DNA of 39,473 bases from Chloroflexota bacterium (GTDB lineage Bacteria > Chloroflexota > Anaerolineae > Aggregatilineales > Phototrophicaceae). The translations under genes were made by a program, and so were the position numbers. Numbering within the stretch: the stretch's first letter is position 1; each line of letters starts with the position of its first letter. The stretch is taken from the NCBI GenBank assembly GCA_011523515.1, contig WTGO01000085.1, forward strand, positions 1-39,473. Reading direction: 5' to 3'. The notes under the pieces were generated by a model, which searched no databases, had not been told where the DNA came from, and was given only the letters and a program-made list of their open reading frames with translations. This document shows, one piece after another, positions 16,033 to 25,100 of the stretch.

Positions 16033-17391
16033 ATGCTGAATGCAATTGAAACACGAGTTCCCGTTACTGTGCTGACCGGCTTTCTGGGCTCGGGCAAAAC
16101 GACGCTGCTCAACCGCATCCTGACCGAAAATCACGGCAAGAAAATCGCGGTGATCGAGAATGAATTTGGAGAGGTCGGCATCGATAACGATCTGGTCATC
16201 GGCGCGGAAGAAGAAATCTTCGAGATGAACAACGGCTGTATCTGCTGCACCGTGCGGGGCGATCTGATTCGAATCCTCGGTCATCTTATGAAACGCCGCG
16301 ACAAGTTTGATTACATCATGGTCGAAACCACCGGCATGGCCGATCCAGGACCCGTCGCGCAAACGTTTTACGTCGATGATGACATGCAGCAGAAGCTCCA
16401 TCTGGATGCGATCGTCACGCTGGTCGATGCCAAGCATATCTGGGAACGCATTGATGACAGCGACGAAGCCAAAGAACAAGTCGCCTTTGCAGATGTCATC
16501 CTGCTCAACAAGATTGATCTGGTCGCCCCGCAAGACCTTGAGAAACTCGAAGCCCGCATCAAGAGCATGAACAGCATGGCGAAAATCTACCGCAGCCGCG
16601 ACGCGGTGGTCGAGATGGACAAGATCCTGAATGTGGGCGGCTTCAACCTCGACCGGGCGCTGGAAATCGACCCGAAGTTCATGGAGCCGGAATACCCTTT
16701 CGAATGGTCGGGAATCTATCAACTGAACAGCGGAACTTTCGAATGGGCGATGGGTGAAGGCCCGGACCCGGCGATGGGAGCGGCGCTCTTGCCGCTGGCG
16801 AATACGGGATTAGCGGCGCAGGAAGCGACACTGATGGACGCGGTGCTGACCTTCTCTGAAGACGATCAGGCGGTAGCGGCAGGCGAAGTGATGCGCCTTG
16901 GCAAAGGGCAGCACAACCAGCTCGTGCTGAACGAAAGCGGTGAGACCGTCTTCAGTTTCACGATTCAGGAGCCGGGCTATTATATGCTGTTCACCGAACA
17001 TCATCCGGATGAATTCGACGCGCGCTTGTGCGACGCCGAGGCTGTGCTTGACCCACTCGAGGATCGTGAGTACAAGCCCGATCATGAACATGACGAAGCA
17101 GTAACTTCCGTTGGCATCACCCTCCAAGGCGATCTTCAGTTAGACAAGCTCAATGGCTGGTTCAGCCAGCTCCTGCGCGAACAGGGACAAGACATATTCC
17201 GTATGAAAGGCGTGTTGAGCGTGCGCGGTTGGGAGCAGCGCTATGTATTTCAAGGGGTGCATATGCTATTTGACGGCCGCCCCGATCGTCCTTGGAGCAA
17301 CAAACCGCGTCAAAACAAGTTAATCTTCATCGGGCACAACCTGGATCGGAGCGCGCTGGAAAACGGCTTTCGCGAGTGTCTCGCATCGTGA
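16033..17391 (+). CDS. COG0523 family GTP-binding metallochaperone (CobW/ZNG1-like)
   Basis: A 452-residue GTPase. Walker A is GFLGSGKTTLLNR near residue 20. The metal-binding CxCC motif is NNGCICCTVRGDL (about residue 72), switch and Walker B elements include VETTGMADPGP, and the guanine motif is LNKIDLV. The CobW C-terminal domain ends with KGVLSVRGWEQRYVFQGVHM and FDGRPDRPW. Members insert or deliver zinc or cobalt to metalloenzymes. Placement after a Fur/Zur gene with an operator points to a zinc-limitation role. GAGGAA lies before the ATG. The stop overlaps the next start (GTGA), so the WD40 gene is coupled. Confidence 0.93.
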   Translation: MLNAIETRVPVTVLTGFLGSGKTTLLNRILTENHGKKIAVIENEFGEVGIDNDLVIGAEEEIFEMNNGCICCTVRGDLIRILGHLMKRRDKFDYIMVETTGMADPGPVAQTFYVDDDMQQKLHLDAIVTLVDAKHIWERIDDSDEAKEQVAFADVILLNKIDLVAPQDLEKLEARIKSMNSMAKIYRSRDAVVEMDKILNVGGFNLDRALEIDPKFMEPEYPFEWSGIYQLNSGTFEWAMGEGPDPAMGAALLPLANTGLAAQEATLMDAVLTFSEDDQAVAAGEVMRLGKGQHNQLVLNESGETVFSFTIQEPGYYMLFTEHHPDEFDARLCDAEAVLDPLEDREYKPDHEHDEAVTSVGITLQGDLQLDKLNGWFSQLLREQGQDIFRMKGVLSVRGWEQRYVFQGVHMLFDGRPDRPWSNKPRQNKLIFIGHNLDRSALENGFRECLAS

Positions 17392-18038
17392 GGCAGTGGA
17401 AGCGCAAGTCGAGTCCGGCACAGCCACCGCTCAAGGCAAAATGGCGTACCAACATTGACGATCATCCGATTGGACTGGCATGGTCGCCGGATGGCAATAT
17501 TTTGGCAGTTGCGGGCGTGTCTGGCCCAATCACGCTGTTTAACGGCGCGGATGGCGCGGTTCAGCAGAAGCTGCCGGGTCATGCGGTCGATACGATGGCA
17601 ATTTCCTGGCACAAAAACAGCCGTCTCCTCGCTAGCGTTGGGCAAGACGGCATGGTACGGCTCTGGGATGCCGAGACAGGAACGCAGCAATCGGAAATGC
17701 AAGGCGGGGCGAGCTGGGTGGAGCGCGTCGCTTTCAGCCCGACGGGTGATTGGCTGGTGTCAGCCGCCGGGCGCAAACTGCGGCTGTGGAACAGCAACGG
17801 GGAATTGATCCGCGAATATCCCGATGCGAACAGCACGATTACCGACATCAAGTGGCGTTATGACGGTAAACAATTCGCCATCTCCGCCTACAATGACGAG
17901 CACGGACAGAGAAGCCGGCGGCGTCTGGCCGCAGAGGCGCTAATTCTGGCCCTTCTGTTTGAAACTCTGATGCCTAATCTGATGGCACGTCCAGATAAGA
18001 GAGATTGCGCTGAATTTTCGATTCTGGCCCGTGCGTGA
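17388..18038 (+). CDS. WD40 repeat protein, truncated at the 3' end
   Basis: A 216-residue frame starting at GTG 17388, overlapping the COG0523 stop by four bases. Three to four WD40 blades are visible: PIGLAWSPDGNILAVAG, TMAISWHKNSRLLASVGQDG...VRLWD, VAFSPTGDWLVSAAGRKLRLW, and TDIKWRYDGKQFAISAY. After NDEHGQ (near 17908) WD40 character ends and an unrelated Arg/Ala-rich tail of about 40 residues follows. A closed propeller needs seven blades, so roughly half the gene is gone. COG0523-WD40 pairs are a known zinc-related arrangement. The loss coincides with the left edge of the defence-type island. Confidence 0.72.
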   Translation: MRQWKRKSSPAQPPLKAKWRTNIDDHPIGLAWSPDGNILAVAGVSGPITLFNGADGAVQQKLPGHAVDTMAISWHKNSRLLASVGQDGMVRLWDAETGTQQSEMQGGASWVERVAFSPTGDWLVSAAGRKLRLWNSNGELIREYPDANSTITDIKWRYDGKQFAISAYNDEHGQRSRRRLAAEALILALLFETLMPNLMARPDKRDCAEFSILARA

Positions 18039-18052
18039 CGTGCCGAGGTAAC

Positions 18053-21000
18053 CTACTCGCGATCAACGGCCATCCAGGCGATGAGTTGAATCTCATCTCG
18101 ATCGATGGGCGGCAGAGCGTCCGGCGCGTGGAAAGGCTGGAGCCCGAGCTCCCGCACTTTTTCGATAATGGCCGCAGAGACCGCCAGGCGATCGTCGCTG
18201 TCCGGCTTATATGCCTCGCGGATAGAATTCTCCATCCGCCTCGATAGCGGCGCTTCCAGCGACTCGACGATCGAGTTGAGGTTTTCCAGCGTCATGTCCG
18301 CTGGCGGATTGCTGCGCAAATGCTGTGCCGCCCGGCGGAGCAGAGAGCTAACTTTGGGCTGAACATTGGCCGGGTCAGTAAAGAATGTCCATTCCGCATG
18401 AATATGGTCACGCGCTTTGTCCCAGGCGGCGTAAGCGCCCATCCGCACATCGTCCGGCACATGACGTTCTGTGTCCGGCGCGCATGTGACTAGACGAAGA
18501 CAGCCCAGGCGATCATCGATGATCTCCCCGCCATCAGCGGGCACAAATCGTAGATAGGGTGTGCCGCCGATCCTGGCGCAGAAGAAATGACCTCTTCGCA
18601 GGCCCTTGAAGCCGGAGCCGGCTGCCCAGGGAAGCGAAGTGAGTTCTGCACCGTATTCTTCTAGTCCTTGGCGGAGTTCCTGGCGATATTCTTCGCCGGA
18701 GTAAGCATTTGCGCCCTCGCCGTTGTTTTCCAGCAAGCCGACTTCTTCACGCCGAAGCGCTTCAATTTGCTCGCGGGTTTCGGTGAAGACCTGGTTGCTG
18801 ACAGCGCCGTCGGGGATCACTTCGCTTTCGACGCCGATGGATGCGGCGGCTTGCGCCAGTTTCGCGCGGATACGTTCTTCGAGGGCGAGCAGCGCGTCCA
18901 ACTCGCGATCGGGGAAGAAACAGCGAATGAAGACATCCAGATGGGGGCTGCCAATTCGGTTAATGCGGCCGTTGCGCTGCACCAGACGCATGGGATTCCA
19001 GGGCAAATCGTAGTTGATGATGTGCCGGCACTGCTGCAGATTCTCACCTTCAGCGAGCACGTCGGTGGTGATCAGGATATCGAAGCGGTCGGATTGATTC
19101 GGCGCGCGCGTCGAGCGCGGCACAAAGCCGAATACGGCATCGCGGCGGTTTAAGCTGTGCTGCTGCTCGCTGGATGACACCGAGACAACGCGCCCGCGAT
19201 AGGCGGCCAAGCGAGGATCGCTTTCGACCGCGCTGAAGAGAAATTTCTCTATCCAGCCGACGGTATCGGAAAAATACGAGAAGATGACGACCTTCCGTTT
19301 ATCCACAAGCTCCTGTTCATTGACGGCTTCGCGTTCCGCGTCGGCGGCGATTTCAGCCAGTTCCTCGACCAGCTGCTCCAACTTGGGATCGTTCTCGCGC
19401 TCGACTTGGAAGGCTCTCTCCGACAGGCGGCGCAATATGTCCCGATCCAGCTCGATATCGCGGCGCAGATCCGCATCTCGGTACAGCTCAACCGATTGCG
19501 AGCCGGATTCCGCCAGCAGTTCGTCCAGCGCATCGTCGTTATCGGTTTCGCCCCAGTCACCCAGCGCTTTGGGGCTGGGGACTACGCCCCGATCCATGGC
19601 GGTCAGGAAGCGGTCGTGCGAATCCGCCATACGTTCGGCGGTGCGGGCGAAGGCATTTACCGAAGACTCGAAGCGCTTGAGCAGGCCGGAACGGAGCAGA
19701 CCGACCAAGGCGGCTTCCCGCTGATTGGTTTCCGGGTCGGGCTCATGCCGGTAGCGCGAGGGCCAGTAACGCGCCAAAGTCAGGAGAGGGTCGCCTTCAT
19801 CGGGCGCCAGCGCCTCAGCGAAATCATCGAAGAAGCCCGGCAGCACCGCATCCAGGCTGTACTCGACTTGTTTGACCTGGGGTTCGGGGAAGCGAATGAC
19901 CTGGCCGCCCATGCCTGGAATCTCTTCGTTGGGATAATACTTCTTGATGAAGTGGCGGGTGCGCCGGACGGTCGTTTCGTCCAGCACATCAAAGAGCGTA
20001 TCGGGTCGCAAGTCATACGGGTCTTGATCGGTGGCGGACTTAAACCGCCCCCGCAGCGAGCGTATGCCCTGGCTCGCGAAGGCGGCATCGTGCCCGACAA
20101 AATAGGACAGCAGGTTGTACAGATCCCAGAGCGAATTATTGACCGGCGTGGCGGTCATCAGCACCAGTTTCTTGGGCGGGCGCCCTTGCAGCATCCGGCG
20201 CAAGGCGCGCACATAAGTCGTATCCGGATTGCGCAGCGCATGCGCTTCGTCAATGATGATCATCTGGTAGTCATTGACCGGGAAGCGCAGGTTCGTATTG
20301 CCGCTGCCGCCGAGCGCGGGCAGCTCAGCGAACTCCTGATACGACAGCACCTCGAATTGCATGCTGTACTGATTCTTGAACCAATCCCAGGCGCCATCGC
20401 GCAGAACAGCGGGCGCGATCAGCAGGACGCGCTGACGCTGCTCATAAACGATATCGCGGATGAGTTCGCCACCGATGAAGGTTTTGCCCAGCCCGACGCC
20501 ATCGGCGATGATCACGCCATTGTAGTTGTCAAGAATGCGGCGGGCGCGGAACAGGCCATCATTCTGAAAGCTGGTCAGCTCCAGCTCATTGGTTTTTTTC
20601 GCCTCTTGCTCCTGACGCAGCTCATCGCCGTAGAGCTCATAGAGCACGCGCAGATAAATCAGGTAGGGGTCGTAAGGCAGGAAGCGCGCCGCATAGATGG
20701 CCGCCAGGTCATAGTCTTCCGATTCTCCCCACAGGTCTTCAAACCAGGCGGCGACTTGATTGACCACGCGCGGTTCATAGTGCCCAAGATTGAGTTCGCG
20801 GTTGGATGTAAGCCCGGCCGGCGTCAGGTTCGATGAGCCGGCGATGACGCCTTCGCCTTCGCCCTCATGGTCGCTGAAGAGATAGGCTTTGCCGTGCAGG
20901 AAGCCGTGACTGTAACGGCGCACTTCGATCTTGTCAGAGGCGAGGAAGTCGAGCAGCTTTTTTATGGTCTCATCCGCCTCTTGCGAGAAACCGAGGATAT

Positions 21001-21337
21001 CGCGGTCTTCATGCAGGCCGCTTTCCACCGCCTGGAGCGCGGCATTGATACGCCCCGCTTCATAGGCCGGCCCGCGTTTATCGCCCGGTTTGCGGCGCGG
21101 GATTTTCGGCGGCGCGGTCGGCTCGGCGCCGAGCAGGAGACGCAGCCCCTTCGTCTCGCGCAGCTGATCAGCCAGCAGCGCCAGAGCGGCCGGGTGGAAA
21201 TAGCCGGTGGCGATAGCAACGGATACCGGCTCTTTGTAGGTAGCGGCCAGCCAGTTCAGATGACCGCGCAGGGCCGCCACCATCTCGCGGCCGTCGCGGT
21301 TGTCGATGAATTCAGGCTTGTTGAAGTTTGTTTTCAT
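18053..21337 (-). CDS. Phospholipase D-like / SNF2-family helicase
   Basis: A 1094-residue protein with two modules. Residues 1-220 form a PLD-like nuclease or DNA-binding domain with a single HxK half (SHGFLHGKAYLF, about 143-154) and the partner GSSNLTPAGL (about 167-176). Residues 250-900 are an SF2/SNF2 motor: GVGLGKT (Walker A, about 280-286), IIIDEAHAL (DEAH box, about 361-369), LMTATPVNNS (motif III), TDVLAEGENLQQC (motif V) and QRNGRINRIG (motif VI). The rest is helical and unassigned. Such proteins occur with adenine methylases in phage-defence loci, as here. ATG 21337 was chosen over GTG 21349; GGTGA lies six bases upstream and belongs to the adjoining repeat. ATPase and nuclease activity are family-based. 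Confidence 0.88.
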   Translation of the reverse strand: MKTNFNKPEFIDNRDGREMVAALRGHLNWLAATYKEPVSVAIATGYFHPAALALLADQLRETKGLRLLLGAEPTAPPKIPRRKPGDKRGPAYEAGRINAALQAVESGLHEDRDILGFSQEADETIKKLLDFLASDKIEVRRYSHGFLHGKAYLFSDHEGEGEGVIAGSSNLTPAGLTSNRELNLGHYEPRVVNQVAAWFEDLWGESEDYDLAAIYAARFLPYDPYLIYLRVLYELYGDELRQEQEAKKTNELELTSFQNDGLFRARRILDNYNGVIIADGVGLGKTFIGGELIRDIVYEQRQRVLLIAPAVLRDGAWDWFKNQYSMQFEVLSYQEFAELPALGGSGNTNLRFPVNDYQMIIIDEAHALRNPDTTYVRALRRMLQGRPPKKLVLMTATPVNNSLWDLYNLLSYFVGHDAAFASQGIRSLRGRFKSATDQDPYDLRPDTLFDVLDETTVRRTRHFIKKYYPNEEIPGMGGQVIRFPEPQVKQVEYSLDAVLPGFFDDFAEALAPDEGDPLLTLARYWPSRYRHEPDPETNQREAALVGLLRSGLLKRFESSVNAFARTAERMADSHDRFLTAMDRGVVPSPKALGDWGETDNDDALDELLAESGSQSVELYRDADLRRDIELDRDILRRLSERAFQVERENDPKLEQLVEELAEIAADAEREAVNEQELVDKRKVVIFSYFSDTVGWIEKFLFSAVESDPRLAAYRGRVVSVSSSEQQHSLNRRDAVFGFVPRSTRAPNQSDRFDILITTDVLAEGENLQQCRHIINYDLPWNPMRLVQRNGRINRIGSPHLDVFIRCFFPDRELDALLALEERIRAKLAQAAASIGVESEVIPDGAVSNQVFTETREQIEALRREEVGLLENNGEGANAYSGEEYRQELRQGLEEYGAELTSLPWAAGSGFKGLRRGHFFCARIGGTPYLRFVPADGGEIIDDRLGCLRLVTCAPDTERHVPDDVRMGAYAAWDKARDHIHAEWTFFTDPANVQPKVSSLLRRAAQHLRSNPPADMTLENLNSIVESLEAPLSRRMENSIREAYKPDSDDRLAVSAAIIEKVRELGLQPFHAPDALPPIDRDEIQLIAWMAVDRE

Positions 21338-21341
21338 ATAT

Positions 21342-21376
21342 TTCACCACAGAGGCACTGAGGGCACAGAGAAAAAA
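21342..21376 (+). repeat. CACAGAG-type inverted repeat, left copy
   Basis: TTCACCACAGAGGCACTGAG, then GGCACAGAG and a run of A, reading into the GxxExxY gene on the plus strand. Copies at 21769-21846 read inward on the minus strand. Together they bound the GxxExxY gene as imperfect inverted repeats. This type of CACCACAGAG repeat is known beside GxxExxY genes in other bacteria. Confidence 0.7.
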
Positions 21377-21757
21377 TTAGAGAATTATTCTCTTTATGCC
21401 CTGCTTTAACGTCGCGACGTTGAAGTTGATGAGCAAGCCCTTCTGTATGCCAGTCAGTTTTAGATATGTCAGCAGCTGTGCAGTATGAATCGGCAGCAGC
21501 TTTTCTACGGATTTCAGTTCCAGAATCACGCCGCTTTCCACAATGATATCGGCGAAGAGATCACCGATGATTCTGCCCCGGTAATCTATATCGATGCGCT
21601 TCTGGCGTTCCAAGCTCAGCCCGCGCTCTTCCAACTCAATGCAAAGCGCTTCCTCATAAACGCTCTCAAGCAAGCCCGGACCCAGAATACGATGCGCGTC
21701 AATCGCCGCGCCAATGATGTCATAGGTCAATGGGTCGTCTTTGTCTGCAGTTCGCAT
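21377..21757 (-). CDS. GxxExxY family protein
   Basis: A 126-residue PD-(D/E)XK-like protein of the GxxExxY family. The name-giving motif is GLLESVYEEAL (G, E, Y at the right spacing), followed by IELEERGL and a VILELKSVEKL strand, where E-x-K matches a nuclease-like core, then LLINFNVATLKQG. ATG 21757 is preferred: the frame extends 35 codons upstream, but that part only translates the repeats (HHRDTEG type). The gene lies between the methylase and the helicase and is bounded by inverted repeats, so it may be a mobile passenger rather than part of the defence mechanism. Its cellular role is unknown. Confidence 0.85.
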   Translation of the reverse strand: MRTADKDDPLTYDIIGAAIDAHRILGPGLLESVYEEALCIELEERGLSLERQKRIDIDYRGRIIGDLFADIIVESGVILELKSVEKLLPIHTAQLLTYLKLTGIQKGLLINFNVATLKQGIKRIIL

Positions 21758-21768
21758 TGTCAGTTTGC

Positions 21769-21846
21769 CTTTTCCCTCTGTGCCCTCTGCGTCTCTGTGG
21801 TGAATCTTTCTTTTCTTTGCGCCCTCTGTGTCTCTGTGGTGAATCA
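21769..21846 (-). repeat. CACAGAG-type inverted repeat, two tandem right copies
   Basis: Two copies of about 37-41 bases (21769-21805 and 21806-21846), each starting ATTCACCACAGAGAC on the minus strand, then CAGAGGGC. The outer copy begins at the TGA that would end the methylase if its frame were continuous. The left copy at 21342 is in the opposite orientation. Confidence 0.72.
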
Positions 21847-22146
21847 TACCCGCGCCTCCCACTCATGATAATGCTCCAGCACGGCGCGCAGCCGCTCGTG
21901 ATAATCCCAGCCGACGTGGAAGGTGGCGAAGATATGCGCCAGCTGCTCGGCGTTGAGTCCGTAGAGGTGGGCGACGACGGCGTCCAGCTCGAAGATCATG
22001 TCGTCTTTGGCGGCGGGGTCGAGCGGTCCGTAGTCGACGCCGACGGCGGCCGCCCACTCGGCGTAGCGTTCGTCGGCGGCGGCGAGGCGGCCCGAGAGGG
22101 CGACGACCCGCTGCCAGAGCCGATGCTTAATTAAGGCTTGAGATTC
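21844..22146 (-). other. Out-of-frame C-terminal region of the methylase
   Basis: Beyond the C-run the minus strand keeps an open frame of about 97 codons that is -1 relative to the methylase as sequenced. It reads ESQALIKHRLWQRVVALSG, then AADERYAEWAAAVGVDYGPL, LDAVVAHLYGLNAEQLAHIF and YHEWEARV before TGA at 21846-21844. The LDxxVAHLYGLxxEQLxxI block is the usual C-terminal end of Eco57I/PglX-like methylases. It is well conserved with no stop codon, so it was recently, or is sometimes, translated as part of the methylase. Confidence 0.8.
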
Positions 22147-25100
22147 GGGGGGGGGGGGTAGCTGGCGTTAATGTTTCCATTCGCGGACGAGGGATGGGCA
22201 GGGCGTTGAAAACGTAGAAGTCCACATGTAATTCGACGAATCGGCGAGAATACCAGTCGAGCGCTATGGAAGATAGTGTACCCAAAAGAAAAGCCTCGTC
22301 TTTTTCATCCCCTCTGGGCCAGAGAAGCAGTGGAGCAGAGTGTTGTGCAACTACAAGGGGTGGAATCAGTGTAGCGATTATCGTGCGTGAATTCGTTCGA
22401 TTAGTTACATTCCTAACTGCAATCCTCGGTACTGAAGTGGGATATGTAACTCTGTCTTCTGCCCACTCTCTAGAAAATTCGGAAAAGATCGACCGGCGAT
22501 TGCGATTGCCACGCCGCCGTTTGTCTTGTAGTCGCTTGAGTATCTTCGCCGGTTTTGCCCAAGCGTAGTAAGTGCCAGTGTCAGGCTCCCAAATATCAAA
22601 GGAAGCTCCCTTGTATACGGGCCACCAACCATATTCAGGTTCATCAGTAACTTCCATATACTGCTTGTCGTTGGTTGCGTCAAGTTCGCGAAAGGGACGC
22701 GCGCGCCAGTTCTTACCGTCGTCGTAATCGAGGTTAGGCGCTAGGCGTATCTGAGCGAAAGTTGAGGCAGAGAAATCGTCAGGAAGTAGTGGTAATGCCG
22801 CCGACGGCGTCCATGTGAATACATCTTCAAGTTGAAAGCAAATTGATGAACTGCGTACGCTCTTGGCGTAGTGGCTAAAGCTCGCGTATGGACCTCGCAT
22901 TTGTAGACTCGCCTCGGAATCAGGGCTGGTTTTTCTCAAAGTCAAAAGTGTAATAGTGTACTGTGGGTGAACCTCTTCGAAAACCCACTGGTGATTGTTA
23001 ACAAGGTTCGTCATATCTTCTATCGTGCCGCTATTGAATATTTCTTGCCTGAATTCAGCGGCTCCTTTCGTCGAAAACACGGATCGTGGTAGAACAACAC
23101 CCGTTCGGCCGACATAATCGGAGATCAACGCCCAAAAGCGCCAGACGAACCCTTTATGTAAATCCGGATCACCCGTACCCATACCCGGAAATGGCCCAGA
23201 GACCAGTAAGCGACGTAGCAATTCATTCTCAGCAAGTTCTTGATTTAACTGCGCAAGCAGGTCATTTCGCTCCATTCGCCATTCTGAGATGCAAAGTTTC
23301 CGATCATGTGCTGTCATGGCGTGCAACCCAGGGACATAGCGGGTCCAAAATCTATCTTCCTCTACTTTGGCTTTGTCCCACGGCGGATTGCCCAGGATGA
23401 CGTCAAATCCCGCCCGCTCACGCAGGAAGACCTGCGGAAAGGCGATGGGGAAGTGGAAGGGCGGCGTGGCTTTCAGCGTTTCCCGCGCCACTTTGTGCGG
23501 CGCTGAATCGGGCAATTGATGGCGTTCGTCTTCCTTTATCCAATGCGTTGCCGCGCCTTCGTTGATGAGCGCCTGCAAGTCCGCGTCCAGACGCGAGCCG
23601 GCCAGAATATCAAAGAGCGCTTCCGTCCAGCCCAGCGATTCGCGCATGGCTTCGTAGGCTTGGCGCGCGGCGTCTATCTGTGTCTTGCTGTCATCGGAAA
23701 GTCGGCCGAGTTTCTCCAGGTGCGCTTTGGCGTCACCGAGCAGGGTCTCGGCAGCCGAGGCAAAGAGCGGATTGTCCTTGGCGAAGATGTCGGTGGCTTC
23801 CTGAATGGTGGCGATGCCGACCAGCGAATTGCCGCGGACCAGGTTGTAATCCAGCAGCGAGAGCGGCAAGCCGGGCACGAAGGTATGCACCCAGATCGAC
23901 AGCCGCGCCAGCTCTACCGCCAGCGGATTCAAGTCGACGCCGTAGATGCAGCGCCGCGCGATCTGCCGCCGCAGCAGCGATATGTCATCGAAAGTCTGAC
24001 TTTCGCCGTATTTCGCCAGGATCTCAAGCGCGTGTTCGCGCAGGCGCGCCAGCTCGTTGGTCACATCGGGTATGGGATGGTCCGCCAGCCAGGTCGAGAA
24101 GCGCTTCTCGATGCGGTCGATGGCGGCGACCAGGAAATGCCCCGAGCCCATGGCAATATCGGCGACGCGGAAGTCGAAGAAGTCATCGCTGGCAGCGCGG
24201 TCGTCCAGCGCTTTCAGCCGCTGCAGGTGGTCGTCCAGCGCCGGCTCCAGCGCGTGATCGAGCAGATGTTCGACGGCAAAACTCTTGGTGTAGTAGGAGC
24301 CGGTCGCTTTGCGTTTGCCGGAAGCGTTGTGCAGATATATCTCGCCCGCGCGGACGACACTATCGCGCTCGCGCTTGGCCGGCTCGTACAAGCCGTCTTT
24401 GCCGACGCGAAGGTCGGTCTGCGCCAGCGACAGCTCGCTCTGCAGCAAACCTTCGTAGATGGTGCCGAATTCGCGCACGCTCAAGCTGCGGAAATCGACC
24501 GGCCCGGGCAAGCCATCGCGTGATTCGTCAATCAGCAGTTTGTTCAGGAGCGGTCCGAATTGCTTGTCGCTCAGCGAGATATCCTTGATTGCCGCGCCCA
24601 CGGGTGATGTAGCCGGGTCGGAATCGAATAAACCGCCGTTATAAGGCGGGATGCCCAAGCCGTAGCTGCCTTGGTCGATAGCGCCGAAGAGATCTGTGAC
24701 CAAGTTCCACATCAGGGAATCATCGTCAAAGGGCGTGCGATTTCGCTCTCGCTGGAGCAACTCTTGCGCCTTCAGGTTGAGCGAGTATCTCTCGTACGCG
24801 TCATTCGTCCGATAAGGCAGCAAACCCTTGTCTTCGGCGTAGGCGATAAACAGCAGCCGGAAGAGCACCGTGAGCGCCATCTGATAGGTATGGTCAAGCG
24901 CCTCCCGGTTTGCGGCGATCATGCCGCGCGCTTCAGCGATAGATTCCGCCAGGCCCGGGATGACATCTTCGTAGATGCGATTGCGCAGGCGGGCGCCGAG
25001 GTCCGTGGCGTATTGGCGGGAGTCAGCCAGCACATCGCTAAACGTACCGTCTGGTTTCAGCGCGTCGGCGGAGAACAAGTGCCACAAGTAGCCGATTTGC

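Noticed and set aside
19406..20836. 476-codon open frame on the plus strand inside the helicase gene
   Set aside because: It is antisense to well-conserved helicase motifs, has low-complexity GC-driven composition and no recognisable domain. The same holds for antisense frames at 23516-24523, 33857-35059, 3601-4350, 5192-6115 and 11753-12595.
21342..21846. CRISPR-like array from the CACAGAG repeats
   Set aside because: There are only three copies, in opposite orientations, with a gene between them and no regular spacers or cas genes.
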